From: JABMMZ01 sp044377005
GTDB taxonomy: Bacteria > Bacteroidota > Bacteroidia > NS11-12g > UBA955
NCBI GenBank assembly: GCA_044377005.1
Contig: JBILJV010000003.1
Location: forward strand, 36,554-100,553
Direction: 5' to 3'
Length of the DNA: 64,000 bases
Position 1 is the first letter of the stretch. Each line of letters starts with the position of its first letter. Under the pieces are notes generated by a model. It made no database searches. It was not told the DNA's origin and worked only from the letters and a program-made list of their open reading frames with translations. The translations under genes and the position numbers were made by a program. This document shows, piece after piece, positions 26,301 to 35,196 of this stretch.

Positions 26301-28875
26301 TGTTCCAGATGTTGCTGAAGCATTATGGACTTTAACTGGCGCTAACGTTGGTAAATACTACAACCAATATTATATACTAAGTGCAAGTGAAAGATACCAA
26401 CGTTTCAAAACTATTCATCCTGATACGCCATACTTGGAGGACAGACTTCAAGTTGTTAAACAAAGTTTCTTTGATGGCAAAACAGTAACTTTAGATAGTC
26501 AAAACTTCAGAATTGCAAAAGTTACTAAATGGCACACCGAAGCTGATATTACTCCAGTATTCGATATCATAAAAGCAATTTTAGAATTCAATAATATCGA
26601 CATTTATGAATTAACACCTGCTCAATTAAACGACATTATTTGGAATGGTCAAGGTCAATTTGGCAAACCATATACCGGCTCAAGAGGTTGTTTAGATACT
26701 ACAGGTTTTGGAAGATTTATTAGATTCTACAAAGTAGCTGATGCAAAACAAAGTTTACATTACAGAGATACCTCATTAATACCTATTGAAAAAGTAAAAG
26801 GATGGGATGGTAAAAATTATAATGCTTATTGCTTTATACCTCAATATTCTGGATATTATGTAGCAAACTTTGGTTTAAGAAGTACACCTCCTGAAAACTG
26901 TAACAAAAGTACTGGAACAGCTAAAAAAGTTATTGTTGGATTCTATGGTGTGATGAATTATACGGATACTATTATTTGTCATGGTTCTGAAATTGTTGCA
27001 GAACCTCAATTTAGATATTTTGAAGTATTCCCTGAAATCACCTTCCGATTATTAGACCCTACAGATTACTGGAGAACAAGAATTTCTGAAGCAGGAAATC
27101 CAAATAGAGAAACTCCTACTCGTTGGGATTTAAATAAAAGTGATGATGGAACTCACCCTCAATCTATCTTTGGTGGTTTCCCTTACGGGGCAACAGGTTT
27201 AGGAAATCCTCAAATAAGTTTGGGTGGTGTTCAAATTCCTGGAAGTTTATACTATAACCAAGATACTGGTAGAGTTTATACAATCAGAACTGCTGCAGGT
27301 GATAGTGCTACTTGCCGTGATACTTTCGTACAAGATATTTATGTTACTGCAGTTAGAGCTAAATTTGACATTGACCAAAAACGTCCTCAGTGTAATACTA
27401 TTATAGAATTGTTTGATTCATCTTATGTACAAGATCCATGTGTTGCTAAACGTGGAACACCTTGTGATAAAATTGTAAGATGGACCATTAACTGGGGTGA
27501 CAAAGCAAGTAATTCAATCAATAATTTCTACAATAATCTTCCTACAAGTATAGGTCACGATTATACAAGAAATGGACGTTTTGAAATTACATTAGAGGTT
27601 GAAACTGAACTTGGATGTATAGACAGAGATACAATGGAAATTTACATTCCAGGTCCTATTCCATTCTTTGACACTTTAATCAATAGAAAATATTGTGTAG
27701 GCGAAAAAGTTAATTTCTCTAACTTAAGTACTTACCTTAGAGCTGACAGTAGTATATGGTTATGGAGTTTTGGTGATGGAGTTTTTGGAAACCAAACTGA
27801 TACTATTACCCCTCAAAGTGATACTATGAGTCATAAATATACTAAAGCAGGCACTTATTCTATATTCTTATACCATTACTTTAAATTAAAAGTAGGTAAC
27901 ACTTGGAAAACATGTTCTGTTGTTTATCCTGATACTACAAATGGTCAAGAGGCACACTTTACAATCGAAGTATCCGCTTATGATAGTTCAAAAGTAAATG
28001 CCACTCCTGTAGATGTATGTATTGGTGACACTGTCTTTATTAATGGAGAAGTTCACCCTTATGGAAGATATACTAACTATAAATGGAATTTTGGGGTAAA
28101 CAGTACGGACACATTAATTACACCAGATACCGCACAAAAAAGAACATATAGCGCTCCTGGCAGATATGTAATTAAGTTTAGTGGTGATGTTAACTCCGCT
28201 TCTTCTACAATCAAAATTTGCCCTGGTGAAGACAGTGTAGTAGTGAATGTAGGAAATGTAAAAGCAGACTTCCAAATTGACTCCACTAACAAACCTATTT
28301 TCTGTTTCAATAATACTTCTACTAACAATGTTAAAAACTACTGGTCATTCTACAATGATGAGTCTAACATTAAAAACCCTACTGGTAATAAACCTACACC
28401 TAAACTTTACAATAGAAATATTGATGGTCAAGAGTTAAATGATCCTCAGGTCTGTGAAGATTACAGAGATTCATTAGGAGAATACTGGGTATGTTTAGAG
28501 GTTGAAAGTACTATAGGTTGTACAGATACCATTTGTAAAAAAGTATACAATGACTTTAAAGCATCTATTCGTCCACCTAACGTATTTACACCAAATACAG
28601 ACGGTTTCGTTGGAGTAGATAAAGAAGGATTAGTTGGTAATAACGTCTTCAATATCGAAATTAATGGTCATGTTAAATACGACTTAGTCATTTACGACAG
28701 ATGGGGTGTTAAAGTATTTGAATCAACAGACTCTAATAAAGATTGGAACGGTAAAGTAAACAATACTGGCGCTCTTTGTCCAGACGGAACTTACTATTAT
28801 ATCTTAAAATACAGATATAAAGGTATCGAAAAAGACGAAGAAGTTCTAAACGGTGTTGTTAGAATAATCCGATAA
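23395..28875 (+). CDS. Giant PKD-domain protein with T9SS type B sorting domain
   Basis: This surface protein of 1826 residues (from the ATG at 23395) has a signal peptide ending HFGANAQ and many PKD-like or Ig-like units (for example YSWNFNGEG, FKWDWGDGQ, LWDFDDDYC, WTINWGDKA, WLWSFGDGV, YKWNFGVNS). Cys pairs recur throughout and there are long unclassified segments. It ends with the gliding-motility-associated domain (about the last 95 residues: NVFTPNTDGF, VIYDRWGVKVFE, final VVRIIR). It is likely exported by the T9SS and fixed at the cell surface as an adhesin or matrix protein. It follows the anti-sigma-like gene by about 30 bp and is probably in the same operon. A TTG at 23368 and an ATG at 23413 are alternative starts. 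Confidence 0.88.
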   Translation: MQTENSMNKIRQLVKFGKGIGVMIAFLFVHFGANAQCSITVSGAPCVGEPVVFNCNSVGASNYSWNFNGEGTNTTLCNPSFTFNTPGQKTITLSLRLANGSTCNATYNLDVKPKPIIDVKRIVNQTQCFANNSFCFTDSSKSGESGGQICRTVIVFDDGTRYSFSGNGPRQFCHSFGDPAGGTYGMTIEVEDCNGCITKTRLNAVAIVQASLGLTFTSPRPQKCDSVQLCVTNNSTIPLSQITSFKWDWGDGQITNGNSSTPQFWGNPGNTPNNPICHWFYAQGPNGGNFNTKLTVTSTFGCTESFTFTASATNLIVKPVIIADRDSVCFNDKTIQFKLKNGAVPLATNPVWNFGNPPSGPLNIVRQWTGTHAAWGLGPYKINFSFQHPIPGCGKTVYDTILVIGPQSTIEGAPPSGMKWLIDSLRYQCVIKDTVKFWNFSKFYHNDKDMTDDDSVTILAKDSIMINKTTGAIVDPNTTAFNPSTHEWVKPGFNAPLIHGFNSRPNGQTSLTHHKQKRGNDCTIRLWDFDDDYCEKCTTDTKNGVNIGKNCKYSKDTLPQHWYTPWDSLYQTNFGLRAENVFRYDKDSGLCFQRRMWSNDSVAIIRDTFLFYGDNPLGNKTKDSSVFANIDNKIKVPSGVQGKARIDITIATRVYVPSGDTLFVDPNNGFPPNRWIGQRYVTLQPGTTLILNSKTDKVLYHYWIQYIQDTIPLHMVQPWHKVWKKDVMTGYQKGDSINADAHRQKFYSGDVVRCFNVRLKHVDVCHPLKCEHEAVASLALQPPSAKKLRKEGVLCLGGAQQTYGITFILEDTKPGCSRTWAEINYDTALNKNGWVPLIGPNLGAGQVSTGNLPPVNPPYLGYNLGGPAPGRFSKQFTVDDIKDTTTGYINVGLIVGSGMWTNNLNNGINPNTWGYPTGCSDTVYYNKFARFPILDNNFRIIKPKEGDQFTKICRKDTICLTTNVWNRSYVPDVAEALWTLTGANVGKYYNQYYILSASERYQRFKTIHPDTPYLEDRLQVVKQSFFDGKTVTLDSQNFRIAKVTKWHTEADITPVFDIIKAILEFNNIDIYELTPAQLNDIIWNGQGQFGKPYTGSRGCLDTTGFGRFIRFYKVADAKQSLHYRDTSLIPIEKVKGWDGKNYNAYCFIPQYSGYYVANFGLRSTPPENCNKSTGTAKKVIVGFYGVMNYTDTIICHGSEIVAEPQFRYFEVFPEITFRLLDPTDYWRTRISEAGNPNRETPTRWDLNKSDDGTHPQSIFGGFPYGATGLGNPQISLGGVQIPGSLYYNQDTGRVYTIRTAAGDSATCRDTFVQDIYVTAVRAKFDIDQKRPQCNTIIELFDSSYVQDPCVAKRGTPCDKIVRWTINWGDKASNSINNFYNNLPTSIGHDYTRNGRFEITLEVETELGCIDRDTMEIYIPGPIPFFDTLINRKYCVGEKVNFSNLSTYLRADSSIWLWSFGDGVFGNQTDTITPQSDTMSHKYTKAGTYSIFLYHYFKLKVGNTWKTCSVVYPDTTNGQEAHFTIEVSAYDSSKVNATPVDVCIGDTVFINGEVHPYGRYTNYKWNFGVNSTDTLITPDTAQKRTYSAPGRYVIKFSGDVNSASSTIKICPGEDSVVVNVGNVKADFQIDSTNKPIFCFNNTSTNNVKNYWSFYNDESNIKNPTGNKPTPKLYNRNIDGQELNDPQVCEDYRDSLGEYWVCLEVESTIGCTDTICKKVYNDFKASIRPPNVFTPNTDGFVGVDKEGLVGNNVFNIEINGHVKYDLVIYDRWGVKVFESTDSNKDWNGKVNNTGALCPDGTYYYILKYRYKGIEKDEEVLNGVVRIIR

Positions 28876-28892
28876 AAACTATTAAATAATTT

Positions 28893-28929
28893 AAATAAGC
28901 CCTGACTAACAATCAGGGCTTATTTTTTT
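28893..28929 (+). terminator. Terminator after the giant type B gene
   Basis: A 13-bp stem (28893-28905 with 28913-28925) with loop CTAACAA is followed by a T-run. Its T-run merges into the -7 box of mnmE. Confidence 0.85.
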
Positions 28930-28937
28930 TACCTTTG
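28930..28937 (+). promoter_or_regulatory. Probable -7 box of mnmE
   Basis: TACCTTTG fits TAnnTTTG and ends only 7 bases before the mnmE ATG. A leaderless or nearly leaderless mRNA is predicted. The -33 position falls in the terminator hairpin and shows no TTG. Confidence 0.45.
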
Positions 28938-28944
28938 TACCTTC

Positions 28945-30348
28945 ATGTTTGCTCATCAATATAATCCTGAAGATACCATTGTTGCGATTACCACACCTGC
29001 AGGAAAGGGTGCTGTTGGAATGATTAGAATCTCTGGTAATATTGCCTTTTCATTAACGGAGTCATTAACAAAAAAAGAAATAAATGCATGGCCTTCACAT
29101 ACCATTCACTTAAGTCGATTTTATGAAAAGGAAGAAATTATTGATGAAGGATTGGTTTTGAAATTTAATGGACCAAACAGTTATACAGGTGAAGATACTA
29201 TTGAGCTTAACTGTCATGGTTCTCCGCTGATACTTCAAAAAACTTTACAAACACTAATTTCTTTAGGTGCTAGAATGGCAGCACCAGGAGAGTTTACTTT
29301 CAGAGCATTTATGAACGGGAAACTCGACTTGGCTCAAGCAGAAGCAGTAGCTGATATTATAAACGCTGAAAGTGAAAAGGGATTAACCAATGCTCTTAAA
29401 CATTTAAAAGGTGGTTTTTCAAAATCAATACAAACATTAAGAACTGATTTAATAAAATTTGCTTCATTAATAGAACTCGAGCTCGACTTTGGTGAAGAAG
29501 ATGTAGAATTTGCTGAAAGAGGTGCACTACTCAAAAAAATTGAAGAATTAAGAATTGAAATAACCCTATTGATTGAATCATTTAAAGTGGGAAACGCCAT
29601 ATCAAAAGGAATTCCAACCGCAATAGTTGGCAAACCAAATGCAGGCAAATCTTCACTTCTAAACACGATTCTTAATGACGACAGGGCTATCGTTTCAAAT
29701 ATTGCAGGAACAACAAGAGATACTATTGAAGAGCTTTTTAATATCAATGGTGTCCTTTATAGACTAATTGATACAGCAGGAATTAGGGAAACAGAAGATG
29801 TTATTGAAAAAATAGGCGTTAAAAAAGCCCTTGAAAAAATAAGTGAAGCAGACATTGTATTGTATTTAATTGATGCTGTAACATTTAACATTACTGAACT
29901 TCGCGATTTAATAAATGCACAATACCATCAAAACAGCAAATTGATAGTTTGTTTTAATAAAATTGATTTATTAACAGAGAATGAATTATTGGAATTTCAG
30001 ACAAATATTAATCACGAAAAGCTACTAAAACATGGTATTGAAACTCTATTTATTTCAACAACCAAAAAACAAGGCATTGCAGAATTGAAGGAATTGATGT
30101 CAAAAGACATTTTAAACCAATTAAGGGCTAATGAGCAATTACTAACCAACAATAGACATTATGAAGCACTATGTAAAGCAAATGAGCAACTACTCTTGTG
30201 TAAAAAAGCCATAGAACAAAGAATAAGTAACGACCTTTTAGCCGAAGACCTCAAACTTGCCTTGTATCATCTTGGAGAGATCTCAGGAACTATCAGCAAT
30301 GATGACCTTTTAGAGTCTATTTTTAGAGATTTCTGTATAGGAAAGTAA
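28945..30348 (+). CDS. mnmE: tRNA uridine-5-carboxymethylaminomethyl modification GTPase
   Basis: MnmE works with MnmG to modify the wobble uridine of certain tRNAs. The 467-residue product has the N-terminal folate-binding domain (DTIVAITTPAGKGAVGMIRISG), a G domain inserted near residue 225 with GKPNAGKSSLLN, a DTAG motif (LIDTAGIRETED) and NKID, and the C-terminal FCIGK whose Cys is conserved. The gene ends directly against the convergent PBP gene, with no base between the two stop codons. Confidence 0.98.
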   Translation: MFAHQYNPEDTIVAITTPAGKGAVGMIRISGNIAFSLTESLTKKEINAWPSHTIHLSRFYEKEEIIDEGLVLKFNGPNSYTGEDTIELNCHGSPLILQKTLQTLISLGARMAAPGEFTFRAFMNGKLDLAQAEAVADIINAESEKGLTNALKHLKGGFSKSIQTLRTDLIKFASLIELELDFGEEDVEFAERGALLKKIEELRIEITLLIESFKVGNAISKGIPTAIVGKPNAGKSSLLNTILNDDRAIVSNIAGTTRDTIEELFNINGVLYRLIDTAGIRETEDVIEKIGVKKALEKISEADIVLYLIDAVTFNITELRDLINAQYHQNSKLIVCFNKIDLLTENELLEFQTNINHEKLLKHGIETLFISTTKKQGIAELKELMSKDILNQLRANEQLLTNNRHYEALCKANEQLLLCKKAIEQRISNDLLAEDLKLALYHLGEISGTISNDDLLESIFRDFCIGK

Positions 30349-32559
30349 CTAAATCCCTAAAGGAGAATCGCTTGGTTGCCCATACTCTTCAGTGTCTTTT
30401 TCCTCAAAATATTGACTACAATCAAACTCAAAACTAATTTCTTGCTGTGGCCTGTCTATAGGATCAAGCCTAATTCCCAATTCCTTATCTGCACGAGCTT
30501 TATTGATAAAATGCGCAAAAATAGGTAATGCAGAATGTGCACCTTGACCATAATTCGTACTTCTGAATCGTACTTTACGACTGTCGCAACCCACCCAAGA
30601 AGCACATACCAAATCTTTTGTTACACCCATAAACCAACCATCACTGTTGCTTTGAGTTGTTCCTGTTTTACCTCCTACCCATCCTTCCACTTTATATCGG
30701 TTATGTAAGCGCTGTCCTGTTCCTCTTTTACAAACACCTTCTAACAACTGACACATAACGTAGGCTTTCTCTTCAGTTAAAACTTGTCTAATTTTTTGAG
30801 GTGAAAACTCAGCTAAAATATTTCCATTTTTGTCTTCAATCCTAGTTATATATGTAGGTTCAACCCAATACCCTTTGTTGGCAAATGTAGCAAAAGCACC
30901 CGCCATATCGAAAGGAGAAATATCTGTAACACCTAAACAAATTGACGGATATGGCTCTAATTTGGCACTGTCTATTCCCATTTTCCTTACAAACTCAATC
31001 ACATTCTGTGGTGCATTTTCGCCCAATGTGTACATCACTTGTGCTACTATACAGTTGGTAGAAGAAGCCAATCCTCTGAACATATTCATTGTACCACCAT
31101 AAGAACCGTCACTGTTACTTATGGTCCAATTGGGATATGGTGGTGGATTATTAGGGAACTGCATACATGGCGACAATTTATTATCTATAGCCAAAGCATA
31201 AACAAACGGTTTGAATGTTGAACCAACCTGACGACCTGAGCCTTTATTGACATGGTCATATTTGAAATAATGATGATTAATCCCTCCTACCCAAGCTTTT
31301 ACTTGTCCTGTTGTAGGTTGAATCGCAATAAACCCAGTATGTAAAAAACGTTTCATATACTTTACAGAATCCAATGGACTCATCATGGTATCGATATCAC
31401 CTTTCCAACTAAAAACAGTCATTTTAGTTTTCTTTCTACAAATCTTCATTATTTTAGAAGTATCACCATCAAATTGTTCTTTAAGCAATCTGTATCTTTC
31501 TGTTTTGCGCAACTCTTGCATTGGATATTCAGGCAAAACTTTCCAATTTTCATCTCTCCAAGGTTCTCTGTTGCCCCACGACTTGTCGAACTGTCCTTGC
31601 AATTCAGTTAAGTGCATTTTAACAGATTCTTCGGCATAAGTCTGTAGTTTGGAATTGATTGTTGTGTAAATTTTCAATCCATCTTTATATAAATTATAAT
31701 TTTCCCCATTAGGTTTTTTATTTTCCTTACACCATTTCGTTAAATCACGTTTGAGCCATTCTCTAAAATAAACGGCCAAACCTGAATTGTGGTCTTCGTA
31801 CTGATAATTAAGCTCAATTGGCAATGCCTTTAGGGAATCAAAACCATTCTTGGTTATCTTATCATTACGAAGCATCTGACCTAAAACTGTATTTCTTCTG
31901 GCCAACGAGTTGTTCGGATTTCTTTTGGGATTGTATATGGTTATAGCTTTCAATACACCTACTAAAACTGCCGATTCTTGAATACTAAGCTCAGCAGGTT
32001 GTTTATTAAAAAATTCTTTAGAGGCTGATTTTATACCATAGGAATTTCCCGAAAATTGAACTGTATTCAAATACATGGTTGCTATTTCTTCTTTGGTATA
32101 TCTTCTTTCGAGTTTAATGGCGATAACCCATTCTTTTAGTTTTTGCATGAGCCTTATCGGCAAACTTGGTCTTATACCATCTTCATAATGGAATAAATTT
32201 TTGGCAAGTTGTTGGGTTATAGTACTGGCACCACCTTTTTTCCCTAAACCTACTACAGCACCCAATAATCGTTTAACATCAATGCCTGAGTGAGTAAAAA
32301 AACGCTCATCTTCAGTTGAAATAAGAGCATCAAACATACTTGGGGCAATATCACGGTAATCAACATTTGAACGCTTTTGAATAAAATACTGGCCCAAAAC
32401 CACTCCATCTTCACTGTATAATTCACTAGCTAGTGCACTTTTAGGATTTTCCAATTCTTCAATGTCAGGCATGTACCCTAAAATTCCTATGTTTATCAAG
32501 AAAAAGAACAGAGGAATAGACAATAAAAAATAAAGGTAATATTTCCAGAATTTTGACAT
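30349..32559 (-). CDS. Bifunctional penicillin-binding protein 1A
   Basis: This class A PBP polymerises lipid II and cross-links peptidoglycan. The 736-residue product has one N-terminal membrane helix (about 9-29) and a GT51 glycosyltransferase domain with EDERFFTHSGID and GASTITQQLAKNLF. The transpeptidase domain has SxxK (GSTFKPF, near residue 440), SxN (SSTNC) and KTG (GGKTGTTQS). It follows the SprE-like gene by 10 bp on the same strand, so wall synthesis and a T9SS component are probably coexpressed. Confidence 0.95.
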   Translation of the reverse strand: MSKFWKYYLYFLLSIPLFFFLINIGILGYMPDIEELENPKSALASELYSEDGVVLGQYFIQKRSNVDYRDIAPSMFDALISTEDERFFTHSGIDVKRLLGAVVGLGKKGGASTITQQLAKNLFHYEDGIRPSLPIRLMQKLKEWVIAIKLERRYTKEEIATMYLNTVQFSGNSYGIKSASKEFFNKQPAELSIQESAVLVGVLKAITIYNPKRNPNNSLARRNTVLGQMLRNDKITKNGFDSLKALPIELNYQYEDHNSGLAVYFREWLKRDLTKWCKENKKPNGENYNLYKDGLKIYTTINSKLQTYAEESVKMHLTELQGQFDKSWGNREPWRDENWKVLPEYPMQELRKTERYRLLKEQFDGDTSKIMKICRKKTKMTVFSWKGDIDTMMSPLDSVKYMKRFLHTGFIAIQPTTGQVKAWVGGINHHYFKYDHVNKGSGRQVGSTFKPFVYALAIDNKLSPCMQFPNNPPPYPNWTISNSDGSYGGTMNMFRGLASSTNCIVAQVMYTLGENAPQNVIEFVRKMGIDSAKLEPYPSICLGVTDISPFDMAGAFATFANKGYWVEPTYITRIEDKNGNILAEFSPQKIRQVLTEEKAYVMCQLLEGVCKRGTGQRLHNRYKVEGWVGGKTGTTQSNSDGWFMGVTKDLVCASWVGCDSRKVRFRSTNYGQGAHSALPIFAHFINKARADKELGIRLDPIDRPQQEISFEFDCSQYFEEKDTEEYGQPSDSPLGI

Positions 32560-32569
32560 AGATGATTAA

Positions 32570-35125
32570 TTATTTATTGTAATTTGTATTGTAAAATGAT
32601 TCGTAATCTTCGATTACCTTATCGGTGACAAGTATTGAAAAGTTATCTTTTCCGATAATAAACTGTTTAAAAAACAGACCTAAATTAAGTTCTTCTTTAA
32701 ATTTAGGATCATTGGCAACGTCTTTAATGTAACGTTTGGCATCGTCGAGAGATTTGAAGTTATTGACTATTAAAATTTGAAATTTATCCCCTAATAAGGA
32801 GTTTGTTACACGCAAACCGTCATTGGTATATAATACCTTATTTCTATTCAAGAAAGCAATTTTTATCTTAGTAAAATCAACAGCTTTAGGAATTAATAAG
32901 ATATAAAAATGGTCAATAGACTCGTTTAAAGTATATTTAGTGCTTACAGATTTTTTTTCTAAAATTTCACCGCGTTTTACTTTTAGTTTATAAACCATTT
33001 CTTCGCAACGTTGGGCAATATCTGTATTAGGATAATTACTAATAATAGCCGTAATTTTTTGTTCAAATGTTCCCATTTCACTTTTTTGAGCATAACACAA
33101 TGCTTCTACAAAATCATATTGAATTTGAAGAGGGCTTCCTGGATTACTAATATCATTTTGTGACTTAAGTTTCAACGCCTCATCATATTTTTTATCTTTA
33201 TACAAACTGTAAAAAGCTCGGTATTGATTTTCAACCTCTTCTGAAATATTATTCTTAGAAGTTTGATTAACCACAGAATCAGAACCTTCAGAGTTTTTCA
33301 GAGCAATTAGAAAATTACTTGTAGAATCGGAAGATTTAATAAGGTTGAAATAAAAATTAAATAGAGAAATATCATTTTTAGTTTGAGCTATTTTGGCCAA
33401 TAAATACCAAGAATTAAGTTCGTAGTTATTTTTAGGGTATTTAGTATTGAGCTCAAGCAGCATTTTTTGGGCTTTGTCATATTCCTTTAAATTTTGATAA
33501 TAAACATTGGCTCCCAAAACATATGATTCTGCTATTTCAGACTTCATTTTATCCTTATCTGCTTTAGAAAAAGGGATAGCTTCATAATATTTCTTTCTTT
33601 CGTCAGAAACTTTTCCCATTACTTTTAATTTCTCATCATTGCCATAATCATTGTTTTCTTGCGCATCGTTAACCTCTTTCCAAATAGCAGTCTTATTACT
33701 ACTAATAGCCCAAAAATCCATTAATTTACGAGAACCCCATATTTTTTGAAAATCTTGCAACCCTTTTGTTTTTGCAGTTTGATTATAAAATGGAAAATTC
33801 GTAGTTGTTACATTTTGGGTATTTTGAGCAAATGCATCTTGATTCGTTTTCTGAATTTCTTCAATTCGTTTAGCCTCCAATTCTTTATCCTTCTCTTCCT
33901 TAATAAGCTTATCTATCGTTTTTTCCCTCAATTTTTCATTATCAGCTAATTTCAACAAACTATCTTTCTCTTTAATATTCACCAAATGTTTAATTAGGTC
34001 ACTAAGCACCAAATTTTTATTTTGAATACTTTGATAATTAGGGTTTGTCAATTCTACAGTTCTTGCGGCACTGTCGTAATAAACTTGAGCATTTTCGTAA
34101 TCCTGACTTTTAAAATACAAATCGGCCAAGGCTAGGTAAGTTAAACTTTTGATACCAATATCGGAAGTTTTAGAAGAAAGTGCATTTCTAAATTCCGAAA
34201 TTGCTTTAGATTCATTTTTATCTAACAGTTCAAGTTGACCTAATTCATAGTAGATTACATCAAAATAATCGATATTTTTATCATCCTTGAGCATGCCTTG
34301 TAATAACAATTTAGCATTTCTTATTTCCCCTTTGTTTTTAACATTTATGGCTTTTACAATATTTAGCTTAGCATTAAATGCGAATTCATATGGAGGGTTA
34401 ATTTTAATAACTTTCTTATATTTTTCAACCCCTTGGTAGTTGTTTTTTGTAATGATATACAATTGAGCTAACACGAAATTGTATCTTATTTTATTCGCTT
34501 TGTTTTTAAAATGAGGGAGAGCATTTTCAAGCAATTTGATAGCAACAAGATATTTTTCTTGTCTTATATTGACAGCCGCACCTGCAATATCGAGTTGATA
34601 TAACAAGTGTTTACTGAAAGCTTTATTAGTTTTTAATTTAGTATAAAGTGCTTCAGCATCTTCATTTTTCCCTAATTGCAAGTAGGTTATAAGTAAGTTA
34701 ATTTCAGCTTGATGAGCTGCAGGAGAATTTTTGAAATTAGAAATGACATATTCATACACTTCAATTGCTGAGTAAAAATCGCCTTTAAAAAAACGGGCAT
34801 CACCCATTAAAAGGTAGGCATCATCGACCCATTTAGACTTACTATGTTTATCAATAATGTATGAGCATTTTTTGATGGCTTCATCCATTTTGGCAGCATT
34901 TCCTTTCAAACTACTTTCATCCGGATAAGGATATAAGTTGAGTGTTTTTTTAAAATTGTCTTTGTAGCTATTACCGGCTTCTAATTTCGCATCAGTTACA
35001 ATAACATTCGCATTGTAGTAATAATTGTAGTGTGATACAGAATTATGCCAAACTCTTGACAACAATGACTGAGCATCAACAAGACAAGGAAAGAGAAACG
35101 ATATGAGTAGAAACTTTTTAAACAA
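32570..35125 (-). CDS. SprE/PorW-like tetratricopeptide-repeat protein
   Basis: This 851-residue protein has an N-terminal export signal (FKKFLLISFLFPCLVDAQ) and a conserved start resembling SprE/PorW of the type IX secretion system (SRVWHNSVSHYNYYYNAN, then a segment with KWVDDAYLLMGDARF). TPR units fill about residues 85-400 and 540-720. A charged coiled-coil-like stretch lies near 400-430. The C-terminal domain carries HFYILLIPKAVDFTKIKIAF and ends with YNTNYNK. SprE/PorW is needed for T9SS export and gliding in relatives. The start is TTG. Cys13 lies in LFPC, not a canonical lipobox, so lipidation is uncertain. It is cotranscribed with the PBP gene. Confidence 0.7.
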   Translation of the reverse strand: MFKKFLLISFLFPCLVDAQSLLSRVWHNSVSHYNYYYNANVIVTDAKLEAGNSYKDNFKKTLNLYPYPDESSLKGNAAKMDEAIKKCSYIIDKHSKSKWVDDAYLLMGDARFFKGDFYSAIEVYEYVISNFKNSPAAHQAEINLLITYLQLGKNEDAEALYTKLKTNKAFSKHLLYQLDIAGAAVNIRQEKYLVAIKLLENALPHFKNKANKIRYNFVLAQLYIITKNNYQGVEKYKKVIKINPPYEFAFNAKLNIVKAINVKNKGEIRNAKLLLQGMLKDDKNIDYFDVIYYELGQLELLDKNESKAISEFRNALSSKTSDIGIKSLTYLALADLYFKSQDYENAQVYYDSAARTVELTNPNYQSIQNKNLVLSDLIKHLVNIKEKDSLLKLADNEKLREKTIDKLIKEEKDKELEAKRIEEIQKTNQDAFAQNTQNVTTTNFPFYNQTAKTKGLQDFQKIWGSRKLMDFWAISSNKTAIWKEVNDAQENNDYGNDEKLKVMGKVSDERKKYYEAIPFSKADKDKMKSEIAESYVLGANVYYQNLKEYDKAQKMLLELNTKYPKNNYELNSWYLLAKIAQTKNDISLFNFYFNLIKSSDSTSNFLIALKNSEGSDSVVNQTSKNNISEEVENQYRAFYSLYKDKKYDEALKLKSQNDISNPGSPLQIQYDFVEALCYAQKSEMGTFEQKITAIISNYPNTDIAQRCEEMVYKLKVKRGEILEKKSVSTKYTLNESIDHFYILLIPKAVDFTKIKIAFLNRNKVLYTNDGLRVTNSLLGDKFQILIVNNFKSLDDAKRYIKDVANDPKFKEELNLGLFFKQFIIGKDNFSILVTDKVIEDYESFYNTNYNK

Positions 35126-35151
35126 TTATTTTTTATTGAATTAAAACCTAT

Positions 35152-35173
35152 TAACTTTGAAAACGCAAATTTA
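35152..35173. promoter_or_regulatory. Closely spaced divergent -7 boxes between the SprE-like and LytM-like genes
   Basis: TAACTTTG on the plus strand (35152-35159) and TAAATTTG on the minus strand (35166-35173) are separated by 6 bp. Each points toward its own gene (35197 plus, 35125 minus). No strong -33 TTG is visible for either. Confidence 0.45.
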
Positions 35174-35196
35174 TTGTTTGTTAAGTAATTTTTTTC

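Noticed and set aside
23395..28875. Tandem DNA repeats or CRISPR-like structure within the giant gene.
   Set aside because: The repeated look comes from diverged PKD/Ig units at the protein level. No DNA repeats of constant length are seen.
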